Source: Komagataeibacter swingsii (GTDB taxonomy: Bacteria > Pseudomonadota > Alphaproteobacteria > Acetobacterales > Acetobacteraceae). Taken from it: DNA of 62,558 bases. Shown here one piece after another: positions 53,741 through 62,536 of the stretch (the first letter of the stretch is position 1; every line of letters begins with the position of its first letter). The stretch is taken from assembly GCF_003207895.1 (NCBI RefSeq), contig NZ_NKUB01000016.1, forward strand, positions 1-62,558. The letters run 5' to 3'. The notes beneath the pieces are model-generated. The model worked only from the letters and a program-made list of their open reading frames with translations. It was not told the origin of the DNA and did not search any database. The position numbers were made by a program, and so were the translations under genes.

Positions 53741-54103
53741 TATGACATAGCCTTTTTCAAAAAAGGGGAAATGACACCATTTTTATTTGTAAATATGAAT
53801 AATTCTGCAATCATTAAGGGATGTTTTGTACAGCCAAAAATATCCACATCTGGCAGAATTTATTACATTAACTATTACTTTGTTTGTTTTTGTGTTTCTG
53901 CATCAATTTTGGATTTTATCCAAGAATACATATGACTACGGTCCTGCGTTACGATTATCAATGTTTTCAAACGGAGGCACTATGATGGCAGTGCCAGAAC
54001 ACCTGAATGGCGAATAGAAAGACCAGAATGTCGTAACGCGTTCACGAAACTTCATTTGCAATATTTGCAAATGAAGTTTGAATGCCCCACAGTCAATATT
54101 GGT
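53741..54103. other. AT-rich gap with a long perfect hairpin
   Basis: About 360 bp between the TonB receptor and the deacylase. No gene seen. It contains a CCTTTTTC / AAAAAAGG stem near 53751-53766 and the 15-bp hairpin described separately. Confidence 0.4.
54047..54079 (-). terminator. 15-bp perfect stem-loop after the TonB receptor gene
   Basis: Arms AAACTTCATTTGCAA and TTGCAAATGAAGTTT enclose loop TAT, 25 nt beyond the receptor stop. No T-run follows on the minus strand, so it may end the mRNA with help of Rho or stabilise it, separating receptor from deacylase expression. Confidence 0.5.
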
Positions 54104-56362
54104 TTATAGTCCGACATCGACCTGCATGCCGATTGTACGGGGACGGATACGGATATAATCATAGTAAACATCTGGCGGTTGCCCAAGACCATTCCAGTTG
54201 TTGAGGTTTTCACCAAATATGGTGACGGACCATTTCTGTCGCGAGTGATAGGCAATGCTCGCCCGGGATGTTAGTGGAGAATTGCTTGCATATACCATGG
54301 ATGATCTGGAAACAATTGCCCGTGCAATCTCTTTTGACCTATAGTTCATGGATGCGGACAAGACAAGCGTATCACCCCGATTGGTTACCGGGAAGGTATA
54401 GTTTACATATGCACTGGCGGTCGTTTGCGCAGAATAATTGAGACGAGATCCCTTGGGGGTAAGAACAACCCCGCTAGACATTACTGAATTATCCAGTTGC
54501 AGATCATTCCAGCTAAATGTTCCACCAATTAAAAAATTGTCGGTCAAGTGGACTGTAGCACTAGCATCAACCCCAAAACCACTTGCGCGTCCGCCATTTA
54601 CGGTGGCTGCCAGGTAGGCGCCATGGAACGGCACGTCAACATTCTGCTGGACATCCCGCCAGTCGATATAATAGCCGGCAAGGTCAAAGTCGAGCAGGCC
54701 GCGCCAGGCGCTGCCTTTCAACCCGACTTCATAATTGCTAAGCGTATCCCCTTTTACGGCTGGCAATGCTGGATCTTCGGTCATTATAAGCGGATTCTGG
54801 TTGAATCCACTTCTGAAACCTTGTGAATACGAAAAATAAGTATTTAAAGAATGGTTGATATGGTAAAGTATTGATGCTCGCGGCGTAGCTGCCTGAAATA
54901 GCTGGGTTCGATGTGCAAGTGGCTGGTGTGGGTTGCCGGAAGACGGTGATCGCTCCTGCTGCGTAACTTCATCGCGGAAGAATCTCCAACCGCCAGAAAG
55001 TTCCAGGCGGCGATCGAGAAGGAAGCGCGTCACCTCGCCATAGACAGCCTCTGACTGTGATATATCCCCAAAATTAATCGGCGCAGGGAGTACCTGCAAT
55101 GTCTGGTAAATTACATCTTTTGCATTGCGGTAGAATGCGCCGGCAGACCATTGCCAGTCGCTTGGACCACGCGATGCCGCTGATAATTCTTCAGTAAATA
55201 TCTTGGAACTTTGCGCAGTCAGAAGATCATCTCCCGGGGTAATGGTATGGTAGTCCACATAGCCATGATTCATGTAATGCAGGTAACTTGTCGTACTGTT
55301 GATTGTAAAACGGGAAAAATCGTACCCGATTGAACCACTATAGGCCTCAAAATCCGTGTAGGTAGGGAGGGCTATAGGCGTGGTCTGCTGGTTATTGTTA
55401 TCAGCGTATGAAGTTGATCCGTTCTTGATTCCAGACAACCAGACTGAAGCACCAATCTTCAGGTGTTCGGTAGGCCTGGCATTCAGTTTGACGCGAGCTG
55501 AACGCGATGTCCCTTCATTCGCGTTCTTTTTCCCTAAAAGCGGTTGATCAATCCAGCCCGGTATATGGTCGTCGCCAAGCACGACCCGAAGTGCCAGTTT
55601 GTCCTTGATGATTGGTATGTTTCCCGCCAAATCACCGCCAAACCCCAGTCCGCCACCCTCCGTTCCGGAAACGTGTGAACGGGCCTTGAAGGAATAATGA
55701 GATAAATCAGCATCATGCGTCAGCACTCTGGCTACGCCATTCAGTTCATTCGCGCCATAAAGTGTTCCCTGCGGGCCACGATGCACCTCGACCCTATCCA
55801 TGTCATAGGCGTCCATATCAGGCACAATCGCGGATTTGACCAGTCCGAACGGCACGGAATCCAGATAGTATGCAATAGGGCTTGCACCAGCCAGAAGCGC
55901 ACCATTTGCCGATACGCCGCGAATGGCCACCTGGGTTCCGCCCCCGTGGCCAGTACTTGTGATGGCGACACCTGCAACGCGGCTTAATGCTTCCGAAACA
56001 CCACCAAGGGGTTGCTTGTCCAACATCTCCCCGCTCAGCACCGAAACCGAAGCTGGTATATCCCGTAAGGGTTTGCGTGATTGGTTCGTACGAACAACGA
56101 TCTTTTCTGCTGTCGGATGGGGCATGGTTGCCTGCTGTTTGGCGCCATGCTCACGTGGCGTTATCACATGCAGTCCGGCAGGCTTTGATTTGGCTCGCAT
56201 TACCTTGGTTTCGTTACTTTTACGATCCAAACTGGCAGCGAAAGCGGAAGACCAGTATCCGATACTGGCCAGACTTACAAAGCAGATTGCAGCCATTATG
56301 GGTAATGGCGGACACAGAAATGAAGATGTTCGCAAATAAACCTTGCTCAAACCAGACGCCAT
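54104..56362 (-). CDS. TonB-dependent outer-membrane receptor
   Basis: This 752-residue receptor has a long signal region (hydrophobic AAICFVSLASIGYWSSAFA) and an N-terminal TonB-box-like EKIVVRT. A plug domain follows (LRDIPASVSVLSGEMLDK, SRVAGVAITSTGHGGGTQVAIRGVSANG), then a beta-barrel ending in IRPRTIGMQVDVGL. It imports a ligand using TonB energy. The ATG at 56362 has GGAGA 7 nt upstream; ATG 56386 lacks one. No iron box was recognised. It is divergent from a LysR gene and followed by the M20 deacylase. Low-GC codon use hints at transfer. Confidence 0.9.
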   Translation of the reverse strand: MASGLSKVYLRTSSFLCPPLPIMAAICFVSLASIGYWSSAFAASLDRKSNETKVMRAKSKPAGLHVITPREHGAKQQATMPHPTAEKIVVRTNQSRKPLRDIPASVSVLSGEMLDKQPLGGVSEALSRVAGVAITSTGHGGGTQVAIRGVSANGALLAGASPIAYYLDSVPFGLVKSAIVPDMDAYDMDRVEVHRGPQGTLYGANELNGVARVLTHDADLSHYSFKARSHVSGTEGGGLGFGGDLAGNIPIIKDKLALRVVLGDDHIPGWIDQPLLGKKNANEGTSRSARVKLNARPTEHLKIGASVWLSGIKNGSTSYADNNNQQTTPIALPTYTDFEAYSGSIGYDFSRFTINSTTSYLHYMNHGYVDYHTITPGDDLLTAQSSKIFTEELSAASRGPSDWQWSAGAFYRNAKDVIYQTLQVLPAPINFGDISQSEAVYGEVTRFLLDRRLELSGGWRFFRDEVTQQERSPSSGNPHQPLAHRTQLFQAATPRASILYHINHSLNTYFSYSQGFRSGFNQNPLIMTEDPALPAVKGDTLSNYEVGLKGSAWRGLLDFDLAGYYIDWRDVQQNVDVPFHGAYLAATVNGGRASGFGVDASATVHLTDNFLIGGTFSWNDLQLDNSVMSSGVVLTPKGSRLNYSAQTTASAYVNYTFPVTNRGDTLVLSASMNYRSKEIARAIVSRSSMVYASNSPLTSRASIAYHSRQKWSVTIFGENLNNWNGLGQPPDVYYDYIRIRPRTIGMQVDVGL

Positions 56363-56593
56363 TTTATTCTCCACGGAAAGGATCATTCAACAGAAGCTGG
56401 CGTATGGTGCACAGCTATATCATGGATGGGCATGCCATTAATTTCACTATCGAAACTATAATCCAGATAGAAAACACTGTGGAGAGAAAATGAATGCATT
56501 CATGCAAGAAAGATATGCAACGATGCATAAAAAGGCTTTAATGAAGATGAATATGGACTTTGACCCAAAGAACAGGCTGCCTAAGGACCTTCG
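56363..56593. promoter_or_regulatory. Divergent TonB-receptor/LysR region
   Basis: About 230 AT-rich bp. It should hold both promoters and the LysR site. AAGGA just before 56594 is the LysR ribosome binding site. Confidence 0.35.
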
Positions 56594-57481
56594 ATGAATT
56601 GGAATGATATCCAGTATGTTATAGCAGTCGCAAAAAGTGGTAGCTTCCAGACGGCGGCTGATCTGTTGGGGGCAAATCAGTCTACTGTGGGGCGCAGGAT
56701 CCAGAGACTTGAATCCGAACTCGGATTCAAGATATTTGACCGTCATGCTACTGGTATGCGGCTTACACCAGCAGGAACAATACTGGTCGAAAAGTCCAAA
56801 GCCATGGAAGTGGCAGCAGAAGATATAGAGAAGGCGCTGCTAGGTCTCGACCACTCACTGTCAGGCAATGTGCGCATTTCTGTAACAGAAGGCGTAAGTT
56901 ATCTGTGGTTAGCATCGGTTCTTGTTGATTTTTCTGATAATTTTCCAAGTATCTCTGTCGATATGGTCGTGGATCGCCAGGGACTCAACCTGCTTTATCG
57001 TGATGTAGATGTATCTGTTGTAATAGACAGGCCTGTAGATCCGCGCCTGGTTGTTGCGAAAGTTGCCCGGTTGGGCCTCTCCCTTTTCATCAGTGAAGCT
57101 TACAAAAAACGCTTTGGCCTGCCTGAAACTGTCGAAGCATTCAAGCAACATCGTTTTATTCACTATACAGCATATGAGAAAAGCAAAGAGCTTGCCTGGT
57201 GGAACCAAACGGTCATCGTCTCGAATACGGTCTTATTCAAGACGGATTCAGCTTCCACATATCTTTCCCTTGTGCGGGCTGGAGCAGGGATTGCATTACT
57301 TCCTAATTTTTATTTTACCGCAGCGCCTGATCTGATTCCGTTAAACATCGAGACAGGATGTCATCTCATACTCTGGCTGGTCTCGCATGAAGAAACCAAT
57401 CAGGCCCGAAGAACACGCGTACTTCTGGATTTCCTGCGTCAGCGATTTATAAAGGATCGGTCTACCTGGTTTAGATTATGA
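56594..57481 (+). CDS. LysR-family transcriptional regulator
   Basis: This 295-residue regulator has a clear N-terminal HTH (YVIAVAKSGSFQTAADLLGANQSTVGRRIQRLESELGFKIFDR) and an effector domain with LVRAGAGIALLPNFY. AAGGA precedes ATG 56594. It is divergent from the TonB receptor gene and therefore its likely regulator, perhaps together with the deacylase beyond it. Codon use is AT-richer than the window average. Confidence 0.88.
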   Translation: MNWNDIQYVIAVAKSGSFQTAADLLGANQSTVGRRIQRLESELGFKIFDRHATGMRLTPAGTILVEKSKAMEVAAEDIEKALLGLDHSLSGNVRISVTEGVSYLWLASVLVDFSDNFPSISVDMVVDRQGLNLLYRDVDVSVVIDRPVDPRLVVAKVARLGLSLFISEAYKKRFGLPETVEAFKQHRFIHYTAYEKSKELAWWNQTVIVSNTVLFKTDSASTYLSLVRAGAGIALLPNFYFTAAPDLIPLNIETGCHLILWLVSHEETNQARRTRVLLDFLRQRFIKDRSTWFRL

Positions 57482-57541
57482 ACGGTTCATCAGGTATTTC
57501 ATGCCATGTCTGAATCCCATCCCGACCTTTCATCACAGACA

Positions 57542-58882
57542 CTATGAACGTTGTTGGAATGTATTCTTATCTGTTTGTGCCATACGGACTGGGTCAATTA
57601 TTGGATATGGTATTGAATTACAGTCGCCAGACCGCTTTGCCCGAATGCAAGATGCGGCAAAGGCGTAAAAAGTGCACGACAGGAATAGGGCGGCCGAGCC
57701 GATGAGCGACGCATATCCCAGCGCGTTCGATACATTCCGCTGGGTAAGATAATCGCTTAATGCACCAATCAGGAACGGGCCGCCCCCCTGTCCCATATTG
57801 ATGACGAACAGCATCATGATGGCCGCTGAAACCGCACGAGCATGCGGTGGCGCGTATTGCTGGAAGGTTGCCACGGTCGGCGCATAGGTCGATCCGGTCG
57901 TTGCACCAAACAGGGCGAACATGGCCAGCGACAGGTTCCGGTCCGCTACTAAAAACGCTGCCATACTGGCGCAGGCTGAAAGAATGTTGAGACCGCCGCA
58001 CAACATAAGCGCCGCGCTTTCCCGGCGCGTCTGCAGATGCCCCACAAGTGGTCCGCCCACTATCAGGCCGATGAGCGCACCCGCCGTTGATGACATGGCA
58101 TAGGACACGCTCAGTTCGTGTAATGTCATGCCGTGCGTGCGCATATAAAAAGCTGGAGTCCATTGTGCGAAACCGGCATAGGCGATGCCGGTCACGGATT
58201 GCGCCCCGACCAGCGCGACAAGAATGGGGCTGCGGCCGATCGTGCGGAAGGTTGCCCATGTAGAGATTCTGGAAGAATGGTTCCGGGCCATGTCGTTCGA
58301 TGAATCCCGTACTGTTGTAGCAATGAGGAGTGCGATCAGAAATCCTGGCGCTGCCAGGATCGCCATTGCCTGACGCCAGCCCAGCAACTCGCCAAGCCGG
58401 GCTCCTATGCTGACACCAAAGGCAATCCCTAGCGTTCCACCAGTCAGGAACAGCCCGTATGCAAGTGGGCGCCAGCGCGGCGAGAAGGTTGTATGGATCA
58501 GCGCATAAGATGTGGGGGCAGCAGCAGACTCGCCAACCCCCAGGCCAAGGCGGATAGCGAAAAGCTGCGCGAAACTGCGTGCATTTGCCGTCAGCATGCA
58601 CATTGCGCTCCATATCCCGATCGCGCCGCACAGCACCCATTTCTGGCTGAACCGATCAGCCCATTGTGCCAGTACCAACCCCGCAAGACTGAACATTGCG
58701 GCAAAGGCAACGCCGGACATGGCTCCCAATTGGGTATCGGTCAGGTGCAGGTCCATTTTCATTGGCTGTGTCAGCACAGCCACGAGCGTCCGGTCCGAAT
58801 AATTGATCATGTTCACGCCGACCAGCAGAACAAGCAGATATATTTTGGAAAATGCCGCGCTTCGGTTGCCTTGGTTCATCAT
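57542..58882 (-). CDS. MFS transporter of the spinster-like family
   Basis: This 446-residue 12-TM transporter has NMINYSDRTLVAVLTQPMKMDLHLTDTQLG at TM1, RLGLGVGESAAAPTSYALI at TM4-5 and GQGGGPFLIGALSDYL late. This pattern is typical of spinster-like or hexuronate-type MFS proteins that often export small organic compounds. Its promoter carries a 22-bp palindrome, and a TetR gene lies upstream on the same strand. It is probably an efflux or uptake pump controlled by that TetR protein. Confidence 0.85.
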   Translation of the reverse strand: MMNQGNRSAAFSKIYLLVLLVGVNMINYSDRTLVAVLTQPMKMDLHLTDTQLGAMSGVAFAAMFSLAGLVLAQWADRFSQKWVLCGAIGIWSAMCMLTANARSFAQLFAIRLGLGVGESAAAPTSYALIHTTFSPRWRPLAYGLFLTGGTLGIAFGVSIGARLGELLGWRQAMAILAAPGFLIALLIATTVRDSSNDMARNHSSRISTWATFRTIGRSPILVALVGAQSVTGIAYAGFAQWTPAFYMRTHGMTLHELSVSYAMSSTAGALIGLIVGGPLVGHLQTRRESAALMLCGGLNILSACASMAAFLVADRNLSLAMFALFGATTGSTYAPTVATFQQYAPPHARAVSAAIMMLFVINMGQGGGPFLIGALSDYLTQRNVSNALGYASLIGSAALFLSCTFYAFAASCIRAKRSGDCNSIPYPIIDPVRMAQTDKNTFQQRS

Positions 58883-58935
58883 GCATTTGGCCTTGTTCGT
58901 GGCGTCAGCAGAAAGGCGACGCGGTGCAGCCCATA

Positions 58936-58964
58936 ATTAACAAGCAGTACGTACTGCTTGTCAA
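58936..58964 (-). promoter_or_regulatory. Promoter of the MFS gene
   Basis: On the minus strand TTGACA (58964-58959) and GTTAAT (58941-58936) are separated by exactly 17 nt. The -35 is consensus and the -10 matches four of six. The spacer is filled by the palindrome, so a bound repressor would block RNA polymerase. Confidence 0.72.
58940..58961. promoter_or_regulatory. Perfect 22-bp palindrome, TetR operator candidate
   Basis: Each arm is 11 bp (ACAAGCAGTAC and its reverse complement) with no spacer. It lies 58 nt upstream of the MFS start. The core TACGTA-type symmetry is common for TetR-family sites, and a TetR gene is the next gene upstream. Confidence 0.75.
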
Positions 58965-59310
58965 TTTGTCAATTTTGATCCGTTGCTGCCATCGGGGCAG
59001 GTGAACTATGCAGTCTTGACCCTCTCCAGGATACTATCTGTAAGGAATTCATGTCTGGCAGCATGCAGTCCATACCGCCAGAATCCATTATTACAACGAA
59101 ACGGTCTGTTCGCAAACACGATGAAAGGGCAAACACCGTTATTTTGCATGGGCAGTCGGGCTTTTCATGCCAATGCGCTTGATTATGAAGAACCCGTTAT
59201 TAGGTGTTTTGACGCCCTGATATCAGGCTGTTACGCGTGCTGGCTCCATGTCCGACATACCATGAAGGGAATCGGCGCAAAAAGGCATGGTACCAACGAT
59301 TCGGGTCTGA

Positions 59311-59937
59311 TCAGCCACGCTCAAGGACCAGATTGATGAACATCTCAAGGGACTGCCGCGCATTGATACGGTTGGTAATCGAGTAACTGGCGACACGCTC
59401 CAGCGCAAGGCCGCGGGTTGTCGCAAGCAGCAGTCGCATCCAGGTATGTGCAGTTTTACGCGGCATTGATGTTGCAACCAGCAGTTCTTCAAGGTCTTGG
59501 AACGACTTCGCGTCAAAACGCTTGAGCTGCGGCCCGACGGCAGCGGCCAGTTCGCTGTCGCCTTTCATTGCCATGCGGATTTCAAAAGCTGCCAGGACAT
59601 GGTCATGCTCGAATGTTTCCTGGATGAGTTTGATATATTCGATGACACGTGCCTGCGGCTCATCGCTATGGAGTTTCCGTAACGAAAGATGGTCATTGTT
59701 CGTTTCGTGAATCGATTCGATCACGGCGGCCATGATTTCCGCCTTGGTCGAAAATTGGTGCTGCACGCGTCCTATGCTCATCTTTGCCGTGGAGGCGATC
59801 AGCGTGATGCTGGTTGCTGCATAGCCGACTGATACCAGGCACCTGATTGCGGCAACGATGACCTTGTCCCGACTGATTGCGGTCCTTTCTGCCTGCGTGG
59901 GGCGGGCTGCCTTTCTCTTCACTGTTGCTGGAGTCAT
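59311..59937 (-). CDS. TetR-family transcriptional regulator
   Basis: This 208-residue regulator has the TetR HTH near residue 30 (VIVAAIRCLVSVGYAATSITLIASTAKMSIGRVQHQFSTKAEIMAAVIES) and a helical ligand domain. The first Met codons are ATG 59940 and 59937; GAGGAAG spacing favours 59937. It lies upstream of the MFS gene on the same strand and probably binds the palindrome in that gene's promoter. The hydrolase gene diverges from it. Confidence 0.85.
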   Translation of the reverse strand: MTPATVKRKAARPTQAERTAISRDKVIVAAIRCLVSVGYAATSITLIASTAKMSIGRVQHQFSTKAEIMAAVIESIHETNNDHLSLRKLHSDEPQARVIEYIKLIQETFEHDHVLAAFEIRMAMKGDSELAAAVGPQLKRFDAKSFQDLEELLVATSMPRKTAHTWMRLLLATTRGLALERVASYSITNRINARQSLEMFINLVLERG

Positions 59938-60428
59938 CATCCCTTCCTCTTGTTTGCGTCCGCACATTGTCTTATGGCGCCTTATCCCGCAACCAGCCTA
60001 TTCCATCCTGCCAGGCAGCCAGTCCAGATATGGGTATCTCAGCGCTTGACATGCCGTTTCAAAAAACAATATGTTTTTATTGTAAATATCAGATCGGGTT
60101 GGTAACGTTCATGCTTCCGTATCGGGATTGTGTAGGTCTGGCCGCTGCCTCCTGCCGGTCCATTGTATGTGTTGCGGGCACTACGACACCCTGCAACAGC
60201 AACTATAATTACTTTAAAGAAACAACGTGATGCATGCTTCGGGATGACCTTACGGCAGTCCGGTGCCCTGACCTGTTTTACATGCAACCAGTGGTGTTCT
60301 GGTGGCATGCGCTGGTGCTGTTGATGCCTGCCACGTTGGCATGGCCTGCCTGTTTGGAGAAACGGAACCCGGACTGGTTTTGATCTTCTTGTTCCAACAA
60401 CACGCTTTGACAAGGAATAGAGACATTC
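59938..60428. promoter_or_regulatory. Divergent TetR-hydrolase region
   Basis: About 490 bp without a gene. TTGACA (60046-60051) and TATGTT (60070-60075), 18 nt apart, form a possible rightward promoter. An inverted repeat ACAATA / TATTGT (60066-60083) overlaps its -10. Signals for the TetR gene were not identified. Confidence 0.4.
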
Positions 60429-61322
60429 ATGTTAATAGATGTCGGACAGCAGAAGCTTTTTTTTGAAGTCATTGGCACGAAGCTGCGCATTGCAAAAGGC
60501 GGCGTATCGGAAGTGCCAACGGTCGTTTTCGTACATGGTGGCCCCGCATGGGACCACCTTACGCTTCGGATGAATTTCGAACAGTTGCAGGATGTGGCAC
60601 AGCTTATCTTTTATGATCATCGTGGTCTTGGGCGAAGCGACGTATCGACACCCGCGCACTGGACGCTGGAACAGTGGGCGGCGGATCTGCATGGATTGAT
60701 CAAGACCCTGGGCCTCGAGAAGCCCATCGTTCTGGGCCAGTCATTCGGCGGGATGGTGGCACAGAAATTTGCGATTGATTACCCGGATGATTATTCGGCG
60801 ATTATCCTGTCAGCCACCGCTGCGCGTTTCAATCTGCCCGAAATCGTAGAAACCTTTGGCACGCTGGGTGGACCCGAACTGCGAGAGACCGCACTTTCCT
60901 TCTTTACCGCGTCAGGCGTGGAGTATCGTGACCGTTTTCTACGCGAATGTTTTCCCTACTACACTGTCAGTACCGCAACCATCGGCGCACTGTCGCCATT
61001 CAAGCCAGACGTACTTGACCACTTTTTCTCTGATGCGGGTGACGGTCGCTTTTTTGATTACCGCCATGCGCTTGCCGCCATCACGAAGCCGGTGCTGGTT
61101 CTCGGCGGTGACAAGGATCCGGTCATCTCACCTCAAGCGGTTTGCGAACTGGCTGCCTGTTTTCGACCAGGCATTGCCGAACTTGAGATCTTTGACAACT
61201 GCGGCCATGGACCGACGCGTGACCGACCGGAAGTAGCATTGAAACTCCTGCGGGCTTTCATACAGAAAGTCGTCCCGACTAGGCGGGTCTTTCCTGAACC
61301 TGAGGCAACGGAGTCCGAATAG
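60429..61322 (+). CDS. Alpha/beta hydrolase (proline iminopeptidase-like)
   Basis: This 297-residue hydrolase has the oxyanion region VVFVHGGPAWDHL, YDHRGLGRSD, the nucleophile elbow VLGQSFGGMVAQ, an acid in LGGDKDPVI and the histidine in NCGHGPTRD. The HGGP start is common to proline iminopeptidases and related amidases. No signal peptide, so cytoplasmic. It is divergent from the TetR gene and may act on the compound moved by the neighbouring MFS protein. GC is closer to the genome average here. Confidence 0.8.
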   Translation: MLIDVGQQKLFFEVIGTKLRIAKGGVSEVPTVVFVHGGPAWDHLTLRMNFEQLQDVAQLIFYDHRGLGRSDVSTPAHWTLEQWAADLHGLIKTLGLEKPIVLGQSFGGMVAQKFAIDYPDDYSAIILSATAARFNLPEIVETFGTLGGPELRETALSFFTASGVEYRDRFLRECFPYYTVSTATIGALSPFKPDVLDHFFSDAGDGRFFDYRHALAAITKPVLVLGGDKDPVISPQAVCELAACFRPGIAELEIFDNCGHGPTRDRPEVALKLLRAFIQKVVPTRRVFPEPEATESE

Positions 61323-61743
61323 ACTCCACGTTGCGCGTGTCACGCTGGATTCGTTCCGGTTTCCGGGGTATCGGTCAGGCGGCTTTTATGTCCGGTGGCA
61401 TGGCGGAAAGAAATGGACCCGTCCGTTCGGACAGTTTTGTGGGTTGAGTATGCTATACTTGGGTCACGTCCTGTTGTCGCCATTCTGACGGTGGTGCTAT
61501 CGCTCGCCTGATCCAGGATTAATTCCGGATCAGGCTGGTGCGGGATCTGACGTTTTTCTTCTCCGGTAACGGCCGGTCATAAAGGCCTGAACGTTTCAGT
61601 TACCGCAGCGTGCATCTCTGCACCATAAAAAGGCCAAGGCCGTTTCGGACCAATCATTGATCGCCCCTTGTAAAATGAATTGTTCCGTAGTTACCGGAGA
61701 GATTTGTTCAGCGATCAGGCTGCGATATCAAGTCTGCTCTGAT
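61323..61743. other. Intergenic region with an inverted repeat
   Basis: About 420 bp with no gene. It has a perfect 9-bp pair GCCTGATCC (61506-61514) / GGATCAGGC (61527-61535) that extends inward with one mismatch. It may be the hydrolase terminator or a relic of an insertion end. Confidence 0.4.
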
Positions 61744-61860
61744 CTGCATGGAAAGCACGTTCGGCTTCGGCGATACAATGGGATTCCTCAGCAGAACTTC
61801 CATCTCTTCTTGGCTGAATGTAAGTGGTGCTTCAATCACCGCTCGCTCAGGAAACGCCTA
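61744..61860 (+). pseudogene. IS1595-family transposase fragment
   Basis: The frame reads HVRLRRYNGIPQQNFHLFLAE then CKWCFNHRSLRKRL, which matches the C-terminal end of IS1595 (ISXO2-type) transposases, normally ...YNGIPK.HF.LFLKECEWRFNN. Everything upstream of this is missing. It ends at the left edge of the IS5 fragment. Confidence 0.7.
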
Positions 61861-61861
61861 G

Positions 61862-62205
61862 GGCATGTCGTCAGTTAATTCCGATGATGGCGGAGACGAG
61901 TTGCACTGCTGCGAGGAATGTTGACTTCAGCTTGTCGTAGCGTGTTGCAATGCCCCTGAACTGCTTCAGCCCGGCGAAGAAGCGTTCAATGATGTTTCTG
62001 TTTTTATAGAGCTGGAAGCTGATTTTTCGTGGATCGTGTCGGTTTTTCCTCGAAGGGATAACCGGTGTGATCTGCCGTTCTTCGATCTTTTCGATAAGCG
62101 GATCAGCATCATAAGCCTTGTCGGCTATAAAGGCTGCAGGGTCGACTTCATCCAGCAGGGGGGCTGCTTCTGTGTTGTCCGCTCTCTGCCCGGGCGTCAG
62201 GGACA
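61862..62205 (-). mobile_element. IS5-family element fragment
   Basis: Minus-strand coding ends at TGA 61871-61873 and carries the DDE transposase C-terminal half: LSLTPGQRADNTEAAPLLDE, FIADKAYDADPLIE, IPSRKNRHDPRKISFQLYKNRN and NIIERFFAGLKQFRGIATRYDK. The last group includes the catalytic Glu. GGGCATGTCGTCAGTTAA at 61861 looks like the terminal repeat. The 5' half of the element is missing and is replaced at about 62205 by a dnaE2 fragment. Confidence 0.75.
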
Positions 62206-62340
62206 ACCCATGCGCGACGGGGCGGAAGTGGTGCGCGATTATAACCGTCTTGGCCTGACCCTGCGGGACCATCCCCTGGCCTTTCTGCGCGAGGATCTTC
62301 AGGCCAAGGACATCATATCCTGTCGGCAGGCACTGGCCGC
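62206..62340 (+). pseudogene. dnaE2: dnaE2 (error-prone DNA polymerase) fragment
   Basis: The plus-strand frame reads MRDGAEVVRDYNRLGLTLRD, HPLAFLREDLQAKDIISCRQ, resembling the late DnaE2 segment (DY..TGLSL..HP..FLR). Only about 45 codons are left, bounded by the IS5 fragment on the left and unrelated sequence on the right. It suggests a dnaE2 gene was broken or rearranged here. Confidence 0.6.
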
Positions 62341-62404
62341 AACCTACGCTGCGCTTTCACTCCCATCTGCATCCTATACGCATCCTGCGCAGGATTTTGG
62401 GCAC

Positions 62405-62433
62405 AAAAAAAGCCACCCGATTGGGTGGCTTTT
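62405..62433 (-). terminator. Terminator of the initiator tRNA gene
   Basis: Perfect 8-bp stem AGCCACCC / GGGTGGCT with a 4-nt loop. On the minus strand it is followed by a T-run. It lies 27 nt beyond the tRNA 3' end. Confidence 0.75.
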
Positions 62434-62459
62434 CCTTTGTCTTTTCAGACATTTATATT

Positions 62460-62536
<77 letters not shown>

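Larger units (their letters stand above)
58883..59310. other. Intergenic region with the TetR-controlled promoter
   Basis: About 430 bp. The left end holds the promoter and operator for the MFS gene (58936-58964). The remainder contains no supported gene. Confidence 0.5.

Noticed and set aside
53751-53766. CCTTTTTC / AAAAAAGG stem as another copy of the double-hairpin repeat
   Set aside because: Only the short stem matches; the GCCGCC arm and ACCCAAAAACTT flank are absent.
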